A DNA stretch of 54,283 nucleotides. Origin: Enorma phocaeensis. Its GTDB lineage: Bacteria > Actinomycetota > Coriobacteriia > Coriobacteriales > Coriobacteriaceae. The DNA is taken from NCBI RefSeq assembly GCF_016901575.1, contig NZ_JACJKQ010000015.1:1-54283 (forward strand), given 5' to 3'. Below are positions 1 to 8,186 of this stretch, piece after piece. How positions within the stretch are numbered: the stretch's first letter is position 1; each line of letters starts with the position of its first letter. Below the pieces are notes generated by a model. That model worked only from the letters and a program-made list of their open reading frames with translations. It did not search any database and had not been told where the DNA came from. The position numbers and the translations under genes are program-made.

Positions 1-23
1 GATCGGAGTAGGACGCGCCGACC

Positions 24-96
24 GGTACCGATGGGAAACGCCGGCGGTATCGTCTCGCGATGCCGCCGGTATCAATTCGCAATAACGGGCGGTATC
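24..96. repeat. Periodic GGTATC-type direct repeats, possible mobile-element end
   Basis: GGTACC at 24-29 and GGTATC at 46-51, 68-73 and 91-96 are spaced 22, 22 and 23 bases apart, close to two helical turns. Most are preceded by a GCCG or GGCG-like stretch. Ends of IS21-family elements are known to carry several repeated transposase-binding sites, so this could be the end of such an element lying left of the window. No transposase reading frame is visible here, so the assignment is inference. Confidence 0.45.
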
Positions 97-119
97 AAAA
101 GGGGCAAATACTCAGGTCT

Positions 120-145
120 GAACCCCCTAACGCCAAAGGGGGTTC
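120..145. terminator. Short GC hairpin, weak terminator candidate
   Basis: GAACCCCC (120-127) pairs with GGGGGTTC (138-145) around a 10-base loop. The next bases on the plus strand are ATTTGT, a poor U tract. It sits just before a stronger terminator and may be an accessory stop for a transcript entering from the left edge. Confidence 0.35.
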
Positions 146-182
146 ATTTGTATCACAATTAGAGCCATTTTCCAAATCTTAC

Positions 183-219
183 ATGCAGGTAGAAATGTGT
201 TTCTACCTGCATTTTTCTT
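183..219 (+). terminator. Strong rho-independent terminator
   Basis: A 13-bp perfect stem (183-195 with 200-212) closes a TGTG loop and is followed by TTTTCTT on the plus strand. The minus strand lacks a U tract, so it stops rightward transcription entering from the left edge, presumably from a gene or mobile element outside the window. Confidence 0.8.
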
Positions 220-233
220 ATCTTGAGGGACAA

Positions 234-316
234 GGCCCATGTTCTCGCGGGTACGACTAGACTCCCATCTGGGTTGCATGTGCTGTCACACAGGGGTCCA
301 TGCTCTCGCGGGCACG
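234..316. repeat. Pair of 22-bp imperfect direct repeats
   Basis: The segments at 234-255 and 295-316 match at 19 of 22 positions, around the shared stretch TCTCGCGGG. They lie in the noncoding left margin, 61 bases apart start to start. No function is assigned. Apart from these repeats and the hairpins at 120-219, I see nothing in bases 1-384. Confidence 0.5.
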
Positions 317-384
317 GACCCGGCGGGACGCCGAGGCGCGACCCGCCGGTGCGTGCGCGCGGAAGAGCTTCCGCGCCGCGCCCG

Positions 385-663
385 TCACAACAAGCGTTCG
401 CGGACGAGAGCCGCGGCGAGCAGCCCCGCCACAAGCACGAAAAGCACCGCCGAGCAGAGGAAAAACGCGCCGACGGTGTCCGCGACGCTCGACCAATCTC
501 CGTCCATCGCCATCATTTCCAGGCTACGCACCACGCTCACCAGCGAGCCCATGCCGCATGCGATGGACCCCACGGTGAGCCAGCTTGCGAAGTGCCGCCT
601 GATGAGGACCACTCCGGCAAGCACCGTTGCCGCGATCCCCAACACAAGTGCGAGTCCAGGCAT
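385..663 (-). CDS. Small membrane protein, unknown function
   Basis: A 92-residue protein with three hydrophobic stretches, at about residues 2-20, 29-45 and 66-87, consistent with a small polytopic inner-membrane protein. Only the short loops, such as the one near residues 50-60, carry charge. The start ATG at 663 is preceded on the minus strand by GGGAGGGG, a good ribosome-binding site. It lies 90 bases downstream of the AlbA-type ATPase gene on the same strand and could be co-transcribed. I recognise no family. Confidence 0.6.
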   Translation of the reverse strand: MPGLALVLGIAATVLAGVVLIRRHFASWLTVGSIACGMGSLVSVVRSLEMMAMDGDWSSVADTVGAFFLCSAVLFVLVAGLLAAALVRERLL

Positions 664-753
664 ATGCCCCTCCCATCGTCTCCCGCATCCGTCCGGATTC
701 CCTTCCGTCGGGCCATCCCGTCCGACCCACTCGGCGACCCGTGCCCAAAGCCT

Positions 754-2025
754 CTACGAGGCAAGGCGACCCGATTCCTTTCCCCGTGGCCGCTCGGTGC
801 GCAGGAGCGCATCGACCAAGCGGTTGTCCAGCTCGTCGGGCGAGCCCAGAGGCAGGCCGCACGCCTCGAAGAAGTGGCTCCCCGCAAACTGGCGGGCGCG
901 GAACGAGTCATGCTCGCCGTCATCGAGATAGCGCACACGGCTGCGACAATCGGTCGTTCCGCAAAAGAGCGGGCCGCGGTCGCGCGCATAGGAGAGGTAG
1001 AGCGGGTCGTCCGACCACAGCAGCACGCCCTCCATGTTCTCGAGCTCGTAGGCCGCCGCATACTGCTGCCAGGCACCCTGGCGCTCGCGGATGTAGCGGT
1101 CGAGCAGCGAAGCCACGCGCGTGACGCGCCGCAGGGTGTCGGGCGCAGACATCACGCGCATGCCGTCGTCGGGCGTAAAGGAGCACACGTCTCCCAAGGA
1201 GCCCAGCGCACGGAGGCGCTCGCCGCCTGCCAGCAGCACCGCCGGCACCGACAGCTTGATGGATTCATCCGGAAACAGCTCGATCGCCGAATGAGGCACC
1301 ATCCCGTCAAACGCGATCGAGGCGCGAAAGATGAGCGAGTCGTGCGCATGCTGGACATAGCAGGTGAGCCCTTGGGCCTCGAAGCACGCGCGCATGGCAT
1401 CCGCGCGCGCGTTGACCTCCTCGCGCGACGGAACCTCGTCATGCATGGAGCCGAGCCGGTAGAGGTAGAGGTCGAACAGAGGCACCGGGCGCTGGTAATA
1501 GACCGTCCTGCGACAGAACTCTGAGATCTGCTCGCGCCGGCGCGTCGCCTTCCCGTAGAGCTCTACGAGCGCCGCCCCGGTTGCCGGGCCCGACGTCGAG
1601 CCTTCCCGAATCTCGACCACTCCGTCCGCGACGTAGGGTGGAAAGCGCCCCTCCTCCACCCGGATGACCACCACCCCCTGTCCGTCGTCGGCGGGGTCTG
1701 TGATAAAGCGCATGTCGAACGGAGGCGCGGGGGACACATGCCGACGGCACAGCTCGCCGATCATCTGGCTGTAATCTGCCGAGAGACGAGGCACCGGGCA
1801 GACGGCGTGGTCGTCGTCGGCGATGCCGATCACCAGCCAGCCCCCTCCCGAATTGGCAAACGACGCGATGATCTTGGGCACCTTGGCACGCACGCCCGCG
1901 GTGAACGAGCGCTTGAATTCGAGCACGTAGCCCTCGTCCATATCGACAAGCTGGGAGAGGTCGTCATAGGTGACCTCGGAAAGTCCTTTGGGATTGCCCC
2001 GGTCGTCGCGAAACGGGCTGAACAT
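754..2025 (-). CDS. AlbA/Schlafen-type ATP-binding protein
   Basis: About 423 residues. The N-terminal 120 residues match the AlbA_2 (Schlafen AAA-like) putative DNA-binding/ATP-binding domain: a LEFKRSF segment near residue 36, then ASFANSGGGWLVIGI, the glycine-rich motif typical of this family. The remaining two thirds shows no motif I know. Such proteins are often annotated as transcriptional regulators or helicase-like ATP-binding proteins; the role here is unknown. I chose ATG 2025 over GTG 2034 because GGGGGTG sits about six bases before it. The gene lies downstream of gatCAB but is separated by a terminator-like hairpin, so it is probably its own unit. Confidence 0.75.
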   Translation of the reverse strand: MFSPFRDDRGNPKGLSEVTYDDLSQLVDMDEGYVLEFKRSFTAGVRAKVPKIIASFANSGGGWLVIGIADDDHAVCPVPRLSADYSQMIGELCRRHVSPAPPFDMRFITDPADDGQGVVVIRVEEGRFPPYVADGVVEIREGSTSGPATGAALVELYGKATRRREQISEFCRRTVYYQRPVPLFDLYLYRLGSMHDEVPSREEVNARADAMRACFEAQGLTCYVQHAHDSLIFRASIAFDGMVPHSAIELFPDESIKLSVPAVLLAGGERLRALGSLGDVCSFTPDDGMRVMSAPDTLRRVTRVASLLDRYIRERQGAWQQYAAAYELENMEGVLLWSDDPLYLSYARDRGPLFCGTTDCRSRVRYLDDGEHDSFRARQFAGSHFFEACGLPLGSPDELDNRLVDALLRTERPRGKESGRLAS

Positions 2026-2130
2026 CAAAAACACCCCCGTCGCCGCAGGTCGCGTATCGATATGTATACCCGAAACCCCAAGAAGCTAGTTTCCCTGGCC
2101 CAGCTGCCTGCAGCGCGGGCGGGACCGCTT

Positions 2131-2174
2131 GAAAGAAGGCCGCGGCAGCGCCCTCATCCGGCACCGCCGCGGCC
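2131..2174 (-). terminator. Terminator downstream of gatB
   Basis: GGCCGCGGC and GCCGCGGCC (2138-2146 with 2166-2174) form a 9-bp stem. Read on the minus strand it is followed by TTCTTTC. It lies 36 bases beyond the gatB stop and would end the gatCAB transcript. Confidence 0.6.
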
Positions 2175-2209
2175 ATGGACCTCTATGGGCTCCGCTAGGG
2201 GAAGCCTCG

Positions 2210-3934
2210 CTACGAAAGCGCTTTGCGCAGCAGCTCGTTGAAGAGCTTGGGGTTGCCGGTGCCGCGGCTCGCCTTCATGCACTGGCCAACCAGAAAGCCG
2301 ATGACCTTCTGGTTGCCGTCCCGGTACTGCTGGGCCTGGTCGCTGCAGCGCGCCAGCACCTCGTCTACCGTTGCCTGCAGGGCATCCGTGTCGTTCACCT
2401 GGCGCATGCCGCGCGCGTCCACGATCTGCTCGGGGTCCTCCCCCGTCTCGGCCATGGCGACGAAGACCTCGTGGCCCTGGTTGGAGGAGATGGCGTCGGA
2501 GGCCAGCAGCTTCGCCAGGCTGCGCAGCTGCTCGGGCGCGATGCCGCAGTCCTCGACCGCAGCACCCGTCGCCTTCAGGTGCGCCGGCAGCTCGTTCACC
2601 ACGAGGTTCGCGACCGTCTGCGCCTCCTTGCCTGCGAGCCCGGACGCAGCCTCCTCGAACAGCTCAGCCACCGCCGGGTCTCCGGCGATCTGCTCGGCAT
2701 CCGCGCGCTTGATGCCAAAGTCATGCTCATAGCGGTCGCGCTTGGCATCCGGCAACTCGGGAATCTCGGCGCGGCAATGCTCGATGAACTCATCGGTGAG
2801 GTCGAACGGAGCGAGGTCGGGATCGGGGAAGAAGCGGTAGTCGTCGGCCGTCTCCTTCACGCGCATGACCACCGTGCGCTTGCGGCTCGGCTCCCAGTGG
2901 CGCGTCTCCTGATAGATGATGCCGCCCTCCTCGAGCACCTCGGCCTGGCGGCAGATCTCGTAGGCGAGGCCGTCGTGCAGAGCCTTGAACGAGTTGAGGT
3001 TCTTGAGCTCGGTCTTGGTGCCGAGGCGGGTGTCTCCGCGGCGGCGCAGGCTCACGTTGCCGTCGCAGCGCATGGAGCCCTTCTCCATGGAGCAGTCGGA
3101 GATGCCGAGCGTCATGAAGATGCGACGGAGCTTCTCCATGAACAGGCGCGCCTCCTCCGGCGTGCGCAGGTCGGGCTCGGTCACGAGCTCGATGAGCGGC
3201 GTGCCGCAGCGGTTGTAGTCGATGAGGCTCTCTGCGGCACCGCCGATGCGGCCCTCCTCTCCGCCCACGTGCACCATCTTGGCGGCGTCCTCCTCCATAT
3301 GGATGCGCAGGATGCGGATAGGCACGGTGTAGGAACCGTCTTCATGGCGCTCCGGCAGCGCGAAGGCCGCGGTGTCGTAGCCCGAAAGGGCCGCCAGCGC
3401 CCCCTCAGACGCCGCGGCGGGGACGGATGGGGACGGGTTCGTTTCATCCCATGCGCCCTCTCCCGCCATGCGGGACAGGTCGGCAGAAAGACCCACGGCC
3501 CCTGCGCTCGCGCTGGCAAGGCTTGCAGCCTCCGCCTCACCGAAGGCGCACTCCGGGCGCTCGGCGGCGCCGCGCCCCGTCACCTCCAAATCGAGGTGCC
3601 CATGCATGGCAAACGCCACCGGACCCTGCGTGGTCTGGAAGTTCTTCGCCATATCGGGATAGAAATAGTGCTTGCGGTAGAACATCGAGTGCTTTTGGAT
3701 CTCGCAGTTGGTGGCGATACCCGCCTTCACGATGTACTCGATGGCGCGCTTGTTGGGCACCGGAAGGGCGCCGGGCAGGCCGAGGCACACGGGGCACACG
3801 TTTGTGTTGGGCTCGTCGTCGTGGCTCAGCTTGCAGCCGCAGAACATCTTGGTGTCGAGCGTGGTGAGCTCGGTATGAATCTCGAGACCGATCACGGCCT
3901 CCCAGTCGCGCAAGACCTCTGTGAGCTCTTTCAT
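2210..3934 (-). CDS. gatB: Asp/Glu-tRNA amidotransferase subunit B with an internal insertion
   Basis: GatB binds mischarged Glu-tRNA(Gln) or Asp-tRNA(Asn) and activates it for amidation in the GatCAB complex. The N terminus (VIGLEIHTEL) and the cysteine pairs FCGC (residues 32-34) and CPVC (47-50), a likely zinc site, are family hallmarks. The yeast-type linker and C-terminal YqeY-like domain follow normally. At 574 residues it exceeds the usual ~480. The excess is an Ala/Gly/Ser-rich insertion at about residues 119-204, after HGHLDLEV and before PIRILR. Within it, residues 163-171 (DETNPSPSV) are encoded by a dispersed DNA repeat. The start overlaps the gatA stop (ATGA), so translation is probably coupled. 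Confidence 0.95.
   Translation of the reverse strand: MKELTEVLRDWEAVIGLEIHTELTTLDTKMFCGCKLSHDDEPNTNVCPVCLGLPGALPVPNKRAIEYIVKAGIATNCEIQKHSMFYRKHYFYPDMAKNFQTTQGPVAFAMHGHLDLEVTGRGAAERPECAFGEAEAASLASASAGAVGLSADLSRMAGEGAWDETNPSPSVPAAASEGALAALSGYDTAAFALPERHEDGSYTVPIRILRIHMEEDAAKMVHVGGEEGRIGGAAESLIDYNRCGTPLIELVTEPDLRTPEEARLFMEKLRRIFMTLGISDCSMEKGSMRCDGNVSLRRRGDTRLGTKTELKNLNSFKALHDGLAYEICRQAEVLEEGGIIYQETRHWEPSRKRTVVMRVKETADDYRFFPDPDLAPFDLTDEFIEHCRAEIPELPDAKRDRYEHDFGIKRADAEQIAGDPAVAELFEEAASGLAGKEAQTVANLVVNELPAHLKATGAAVEDCGIAPEQLRSLAKLLASDAISSNQGHEVFVAMAETGEDPEQIVDARGMRQVNDTDALQATVDEVLARCSDQAQQYRDGNQKVIGFLVGQCMKASRGTGNPKLFNELLRKALS
3426..3449 (+). repeat. Dispersed GGGGACGGGTTC repeat inside gatB
   Basis: GATGGGGACGGGTTCGTTTC plus ATCC is identical to copies at 15633-15656 and, inverted, 29317-29340; a variant lies at 15666-15690. 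Here it sits in the reading frame of gatB and encodes part of the insertion absent from typical GatB. All other copies are intergenic. Confidence 0.85.
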
Positions 3935-5445
3935 GCAAGCTCACCTCCCTTCCCGGCACATGCGGGCGCGACGCCCAGCACCGGCGCCGAAAAATCCGCA
4001 CCGGAGAAGGCGCGCTCCACCGCGGCGCCAAACGTGATGAGGCGCTCATCCTTGAACGCCGGGGCAACCAGCTGGGCGGCCACCGGCAGGCCCGAGCTCT
4101 CGCCCAAACCGACGGGCACGGTGATGCCGCCGTTGCCGGCGATGTTGATGGAGATCGTATACATGTCCGACAGGTACATCTGGGTGGGGTCGGAGATGGC
4201 TCCATGCTCAAAGGCGACCATCGGACTCGCCGGCATGATGATGACGTCGACCCTCTCGTAAGCCGCGGCATAGTCCGCCGTGATGAGCGTGCGGGCCTTT
4301 TGCGCCGCGTAATAATACTTGTCATAGATGCCGCTCGAGAGCAGATACGCGCCGAGCATTTGACGGCGCTTCGCCTCGGCGCCAAAGCCGTGAGCGCGCG
4401 AGCGGGCGCTCTGCTCGGCAAGGTTGCGGCAGTCGGGCTCTTGGTATCCATAGCGGATGCCGTCGAAACGCGCCAGGTTGGAGAACGCCTCGGCGGGTCC
4501 GATCACATAGTACGCCGAGATCGCCGCGTCGAGATGCGGCAGGTCGACGTCCACGAGCTCGGCGCCGGCCTCTTCGAGGGCGCGAGCCGCCGACTCGACG
4601 CCCCGGCGCACCTCAGACGTCAAGCCATCCGCCTCCATAAAGGACGGGATGATTCCCACGCGGCAGCCCTTCACGCTTCCGGAAAGCGCCCGGGCAAAGA
4701 CGGGCTCCACCTCTTGGGAGGTCGAGTCGCAGCGGTCGTGGCCGCCGGAAACGAGCGCGTCCATGGCGAGTGCGACGTCCTCGACCGTGCGTCCGAACGG
4801 CCCTACCTGGTCGAGCGAGCTGCCGAAGGCGACTACGCCGTAGCGGCTGACGGCGCCATAGGTGGGCTTCATGCCCACGACGCCGCAGAGCGCCGCCGGC
4901 TGACGAATGGAGCCTCCGGTGTCGGACCCCAGTGAAATCGGGACCTCGCCCGCAGCGACCGCCGCCGCTGAACCGCCCGAAGAGCCGCCGGGCACGCGCA
5001 TGACGTCCCACGGGTTGTTTGTGGGATGGAACGCCGAGGTATCGGTCGAGGAGCCGAAGGCGAACTCGTCCATATTGGTCTTGCCGACCGGCACGCAGCC
5101 CGCATCGAGCATGCGTTGCACGCACGTGGCCGTGTAGGGGGATTCATAGGACTCGAGCATGCGCGATGCGCAGGTGGTGCGCGTCCCCTGGAGGTTCATG
5201 TTGTCCTTCACGGCAACCGGCACGCCGGCGAGCGGAGGCAGGACGTCGCCGGCGGCGCGGGCAGCGTCCACGCGGTCCGCAGCCTCAAGCGCAAGCTCGG
5301 GCGTTACCTGCAAAAAAGCCTGGACTTCGCTCTCGCGGGCAGAGATGGCCTCAAGCGAGGCCTCGGCGACCTCGCGAGCGGAGAGGTCGCCGGCGGAAAT
5401 GGCGGCGGCGAGCTCGCGTGCAGAAAGGCTGTCGAATGCTGCCAT
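3931..5445 (-). CDS. gatA: Asp/Glu-tRNA amidotransferase subunit A
   Basis: GatA is the amidase-signature subunit that hydrolyses glutamine to supply ammonia to GatB. The sequence shows the Lys of the catalytic triad in PVAVKDNMN (about residue 82) and the Ser-rich core PGGSSGGSAAAVAAG followed by SDTGGSIRQPA, which contains the cis-Ser and nucleophilic Ser. At 504 residues it is close to family length. ATG 5445 overlaps the gatC stop in a TGATG arrangement; GTG 5448 is an alternative start. Middle gene of the gatCAB operon. Confidence 0.96.
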   Translation of the reverse strand: MAAFDSLSARELAAAISAGDLSAREVAEASLEAISARESEVQAFLQVTPELALEAADRVDAARAAGDVLPPLAGVPVAVKDNMNLQGTRTTCASRMLESYESPYTATCVQRMLDAGCVPVGKTNMDEFAFGSSTDTSAFHPTNNPWDVMRVPGGSSGGSAAAVAAGEVPISLGSDTGGSIRQPAALCGVVGMKPTYGAVSRYGVVAFGSSLDQVGPFGRTVEDVALAMDALVSGGHDRCDSTSQEVEPVFARALSGSVKGCRVGIIPSFMEADGLTSEVRRGVESAARALEEAGAELVDVDLPHLDAAISAYYVIGPAEAFSNLARFDGIRYGYQEPDCRNLAEQSARSRAHGFGAEAKRRQMLGAYLLSSGIYDKYYYAAQKARTLITADYAAAYERVDVIIMPASPMVAFEHGAISDPTQMYLSDMYTISINIAGNGGITVPVGLGESSGLPVAAQLVAPAFKDERLITFGAAVERAFSGADFSAPVLGVAPACAGKGGELA

Positions 5446-5756
5446 CACGCATCATCCCCCTCTCCCAAGATGGACGGCACGCGGAAGTAACGGTCGCGCG
5501 AGCTCCCGGCGTTATCGAGAGCCGCATCGATGGATAGCCCTCGGCCCGTGTCGCACGCGTCCTCGCGCATGACGTTGGAAAGGTCTCCGATGGGATGGAA
5601 CGTGGGATCCACGTCGGGCAGGTTATAGGCAAGAATGGGCTCGAGCATCGCAACGGCATCGTTCATGTACGCCGTCATCTGCGATAGCTCCTCCCCCTCA
5701 AGCGCGATGCGTGCGTAATCGGCTATGCCGCGCACGTCTGACTCGGTGAGTGCCAT
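5445..5756 (-). CDS. gatC: Asp/Glu-tRNA amidotransferase subunit C
   Basis: GatC, 103 residues, is the small subunit that stabilises the GatA-GatB complex. The conserved pattern is visible: MALTESDVRGIADYARIAL at the start, then a middle LEPILAYNLPDVDPTFHP and the DxGxxxDAAL-like end. ATG 5756 is preceded by AAAGGAG on the minus strand; an upstream in-frame extension to 5912 has no such site and is rejected. First gene of the operon; a promoter should lie in 5757-6090. Confidence 0.93.
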   Translation of the reverse strand: MALTESDVRGIADYARIALEGEELSQMTAYMNDAVAMLEPILAYNLPDVDPTFHPIGDLSNVMREDACDTGRGLSIDAALDNAGSSRDRYFRVPSILGEGDDA

Positions 5757-6446
5757 GGGCGCTCCTTTCGCCCGCAGCGCACGGGCGCGGCGGACCTGCA
5801 TGCTATGTGGCGCGCCGCCACGCCTGCTGCGCGGAGCCCGCCATCTGACCAGAATGTCCACCATTATACGCAGCGCGCCCGCACCTCCGGTAGGAGGAGT
5901 GGGCCGCAACAAGCATGTTATGTTCTGCCACCGGGGACGCGGGAGATGCCCCGGGATGCGGCGCGGGGAGCCGCCCGCGGAGCGCGTCGGGCACGGGCCC
6001 GGACCGAGGCGCCTCCGCCTGGGCGCGGGCCGCCCCTCCCGGCGTGCGCGCCGGACACGGGGCCGGAGTTGGGGCTAGGCGGGGGCAGGGCGGGAACTTC
6101 TTGTGCAGAATGGACGCCCCCGAGCGTCCTCTTATGCAAAACGGCCGCTAAGGCCCCGAAAAGGGGGTCTTAGCGGCCAAAACGCATAAGAAGTTCTTCG
6201 GGGGCGTCCATTCTGCATAAGAAGTTCTCTGATGTGGCGCGGCGTGGGACCGCCCGGGTTGGACCGCCCGGGTGGGACAGCCCTGACGAGACAGCCCCGC
6301 TGCCCGTGAAGACCCAGACGCGGCGGGACGCGGGGCAACCGATCAACCTGGCCGACAGACGCCCACTGCGGATGCTCGACCCACTACCACGCCAGGTCCA
6401 TACGTTATGGATGCCTTTGACGCCCCTATGACAAGTCGCCCTGCTG
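5757..6446. other. 690-bp intergenic gap upstream of gatC
   Basis: No credible gene is visible. The gap is very GC-rich near 5940-6090 and contains the 134-bp palindrome at 6094-6227. The gatC promoter should be here, but I see no clear -35/-10 pair. Confidence 0.6.
6094..6227. repeat. 134-bp near-perfect palindrome
   Basis: Outer arms at 6094-6123 and 6198-6227 match at 29 of 30 positions. Inner arms pair through CTTATGC and GGCCGCTAAG, interrupted by a 5-base block in which both strands read AAAAC, and close on a GAAAAG loop. Each arm carries TTATGCA followed by RAAYGGMCGC twice, so it looks like a nested duplicated module. It may be a MITE-like element or a large structured RNA. Related cores occur in other gaps of the window. 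Confidence 0.85.
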
Positions 6447-7838
6447 TTAAGCCGAAACCGTCAGAGCCCTGCCGTGGTCAAGAAGATAGGGACGCAAATA
6501 ACCGACCGTGGAGCACATGGGAAGAACGTCGGGGGAAAGATTGATTCCCAAGACATCCGTCAGATAGGAGCGGCGTCGCTGCATGCGCTCCCACAACTCG
6601 GGATACTCCGCCCGAATCTCGTCGCACAGCGACTCGTCTGCAAGCGCCACGGTGCTCTCGGCGCTTACGCCGCCAAAGCCTTCGACCGACGGAATGATAT
6701 CGATTTGAAAAATCATGCCGCTGCGCAGAACCTCGTCTGACCCCTCATATACCGGCGAGGAAAGCCACTCCTCTTCTGCTGTAAGGTGTCCCGGACAGAG
6801 CGTCCAGCCATATTCCGAGCGAGGCAGCATGCGCTCGACCTCGTCGAACAGCTCCCCACCTGTCAGCCCGACACGAATTGTCCTGAGCCAGTGCGCATAC
6901 GCCGCGAAATACGGCTTCGCCACGCGATCGAGCCAACTCCGCTGGCCTTCAGGCATATCGTTGGAGTCACCAACCGCATAGCCCGCGCGGCTGGAAAGCC
7001 CGCCCGCATACCCGACAGTCAGCGAGATGGTGTCGCCCAGACCCACCACATGGGCCGTGGGGAACATATTTGCCTTCACGAAGCGCGGCCCGCTCGCCGC
7101 GATGGTGACCACATTCGTATGCTGGCCGTAGCGCACCAGCTTGTCACCAAGCTGCATCTCAGTCACCCCGAGCTCAAGCGCATCCATCGCATCCAACATG
7201 CAATCTGACGCAAGCGAGGCTCCGAACTCGTAGTGCGCGATCTCGTTCGCATTGTTGGTGGTACGAGCACCGCCCTCGCCGATAAAGATATCAGAGGCGG
7301 CAACAAGCTCGCCCCGGCTGCCCACAGCAGAGCGCAACGCCGCCATGATGAACTCGGGCACATCAAAGGTATGGTGGGCATCCATGGCAGGAGAGGTGAA
7401 ATGCTTCCAGCCCACGACTCCCGTGCGCGCACCGGCAGCAAGGCCGGCCTCCCGCAACAGCTCGTCAAGCGGGCGCATGACCGCATCTGGCTGGTTGGGC
7501 AGCGAGAGCACCGGCGCATGGATTGCCGAGGCTTGCACGCGTGCCTTTGACGCCTTGTTGAGGTTCTCGTTACCCAGCACGAAGGACATCGTGCCGTCGG
7601 CCCGAATGACGAGCAGGGACTCCTCAAACCGGGAGAAGAACCCCGCAAGGTAGGCGAAGTTACCGGAGTGCTCCACATCGCAGTACACGACGAGCTGCTC
7701 AAGCTCGCGCTCATGCATGCCTGCAAGCACCTTCTGAACGCGACAGCCCATGGTTTCGTCGGTGAGCATCACCGGCACACCCGTGCAGTCACGCGTAGGC
7801 TCCGCGACCTCCCTCAGCTCAACGTTGTACGCGTCCAT
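6447..7838 (-). CDS. M24-peptidase-fold protein, probably not a standard metallopeptidase
   Basis: 463 residues with the creatinase-like N-terminal and pita-bread C-terminal layout of the Xaa-Pro aminopeptidase (M24) family. Canonical M24 enzymes bind two metals through Asp, Asp, His, Glu and Glu. Here the region holding both Asp residues reads TVG (274-276) and LSSR (281-284), so both ligands appear lost. His351 and Glu394 remain, and the first Glu is replaced by Asp380. It may be a pseudo-enzyme or use another mechanism. The start at 7838 has AAAGGA upstream. It is a single gene flanked on both sides by palindromic elements. Confidence 0.8.
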   Translation of the reverse strand: MDAYNVELREVAEPTRDCTGVPVMLTDETMGCRVQKVLAGMHERELEQLVVYCDVEHSGNFAYLAGFFSRFEESLLVIRADGTMSFVLGNENLNKASKARVQASAIHAPVLSLPNQPDAVMRPLDELLREAGLAAGARTGVVGWKHFTSPAMDAHHTFDVPEFIMAALRSAVGSRGELVAASDIFIGEGGARTTNNANEIAHYEFGASLASDCMLDAMDALELGVTEMQLGDKLVRYGQHTNVVTIAASGPRFVKANMFPTAHVVGLGDTISLTVGYAGGLSSRAGYAVGDSNDMPEGQRSWLDRVAKPYFAAYAHWLRTIRVGLTGGELFDEVERMLPRSEYGWTLCPGHLTAEEEWLSSPVYEGSDEVLRSGMIFQIDIIPSVEGFGGVSAESTVALADESLCDEIRAEYPELWERMQRRRSYLTDVLGINLSPDVLPMCSTVGYLRPYLLDHGRALTVSA

Positions 7839-8186
7839 GTTTCGTTCCTTTCGTTGTGAATCTCGCTGGCGCTACACGTTCGCTTCGGTTTTATGCAGAT
7901 ATTGAGCGACGTCGAAAGTATACTTTCGTTAGCTAAAGTACTTATCAGGCATTTTAATGCGAAAAACGCCCGCAAATGAGCGGGCTACTCGCAAGGTCCG
8001 AAAAAATCTGCATAAAACCGAAGCGAATGTTTTCTCGTAGCCCAATGCCCGCCGCCGGAAGCCCCCAGCAGAAGCCGAAACCCCGGCTGCGCGCCGAAAG
8101 CCCGCCGTCGATCGCCTTCGCATGCGCCGAAGGCGTCGGGACAGGCAGGGCGCGCAGCACGTCCCGTTTCGTGTGCGCCTGTCTGC
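7839..8186. other. 348-bp gap between mfd and the M24 gene
   Basis: No gene is supported. The gap is mostly the inverted-repeat element 7877-8029. Short minus-strand frames here merely translate the element arms. Confidence 0.6.
7877..8029. repeat. 153-bp inverted-repeat element
   Basis: Arms at 7878-7900 and 8006-8028 match at 22 of 23 positions and contain GCTTCGGTTTTATGCAG. The interior holds AAAGTATACTTT and a hairpin CCCGC/GCGGG followed, on the minus strand, by CGTTTTT, which could act as a terminator. The same arm sequence bounds the element at 21389-21532. It lies between the end of mfd and the start of the M24 gene. Confidence 0.85.

Noticed and set aside
223-1524. Long plus-strand frames in the first 1.5 kb
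   Set aside because: They overlap the minus-strand membrane protein and ATPase genes, which have ribosome sites and recognisable motifs; the plus frames are His/Arg-rich shadows.
7929-8160. Small proteins sharing FGFMQ-type segments (also near 21386-21577)
   Set aside because: Similarity comes from the shared DNA arms, both arms and both strands give such peptides, and no ribosome sites are present. I treat them as repeat translations.
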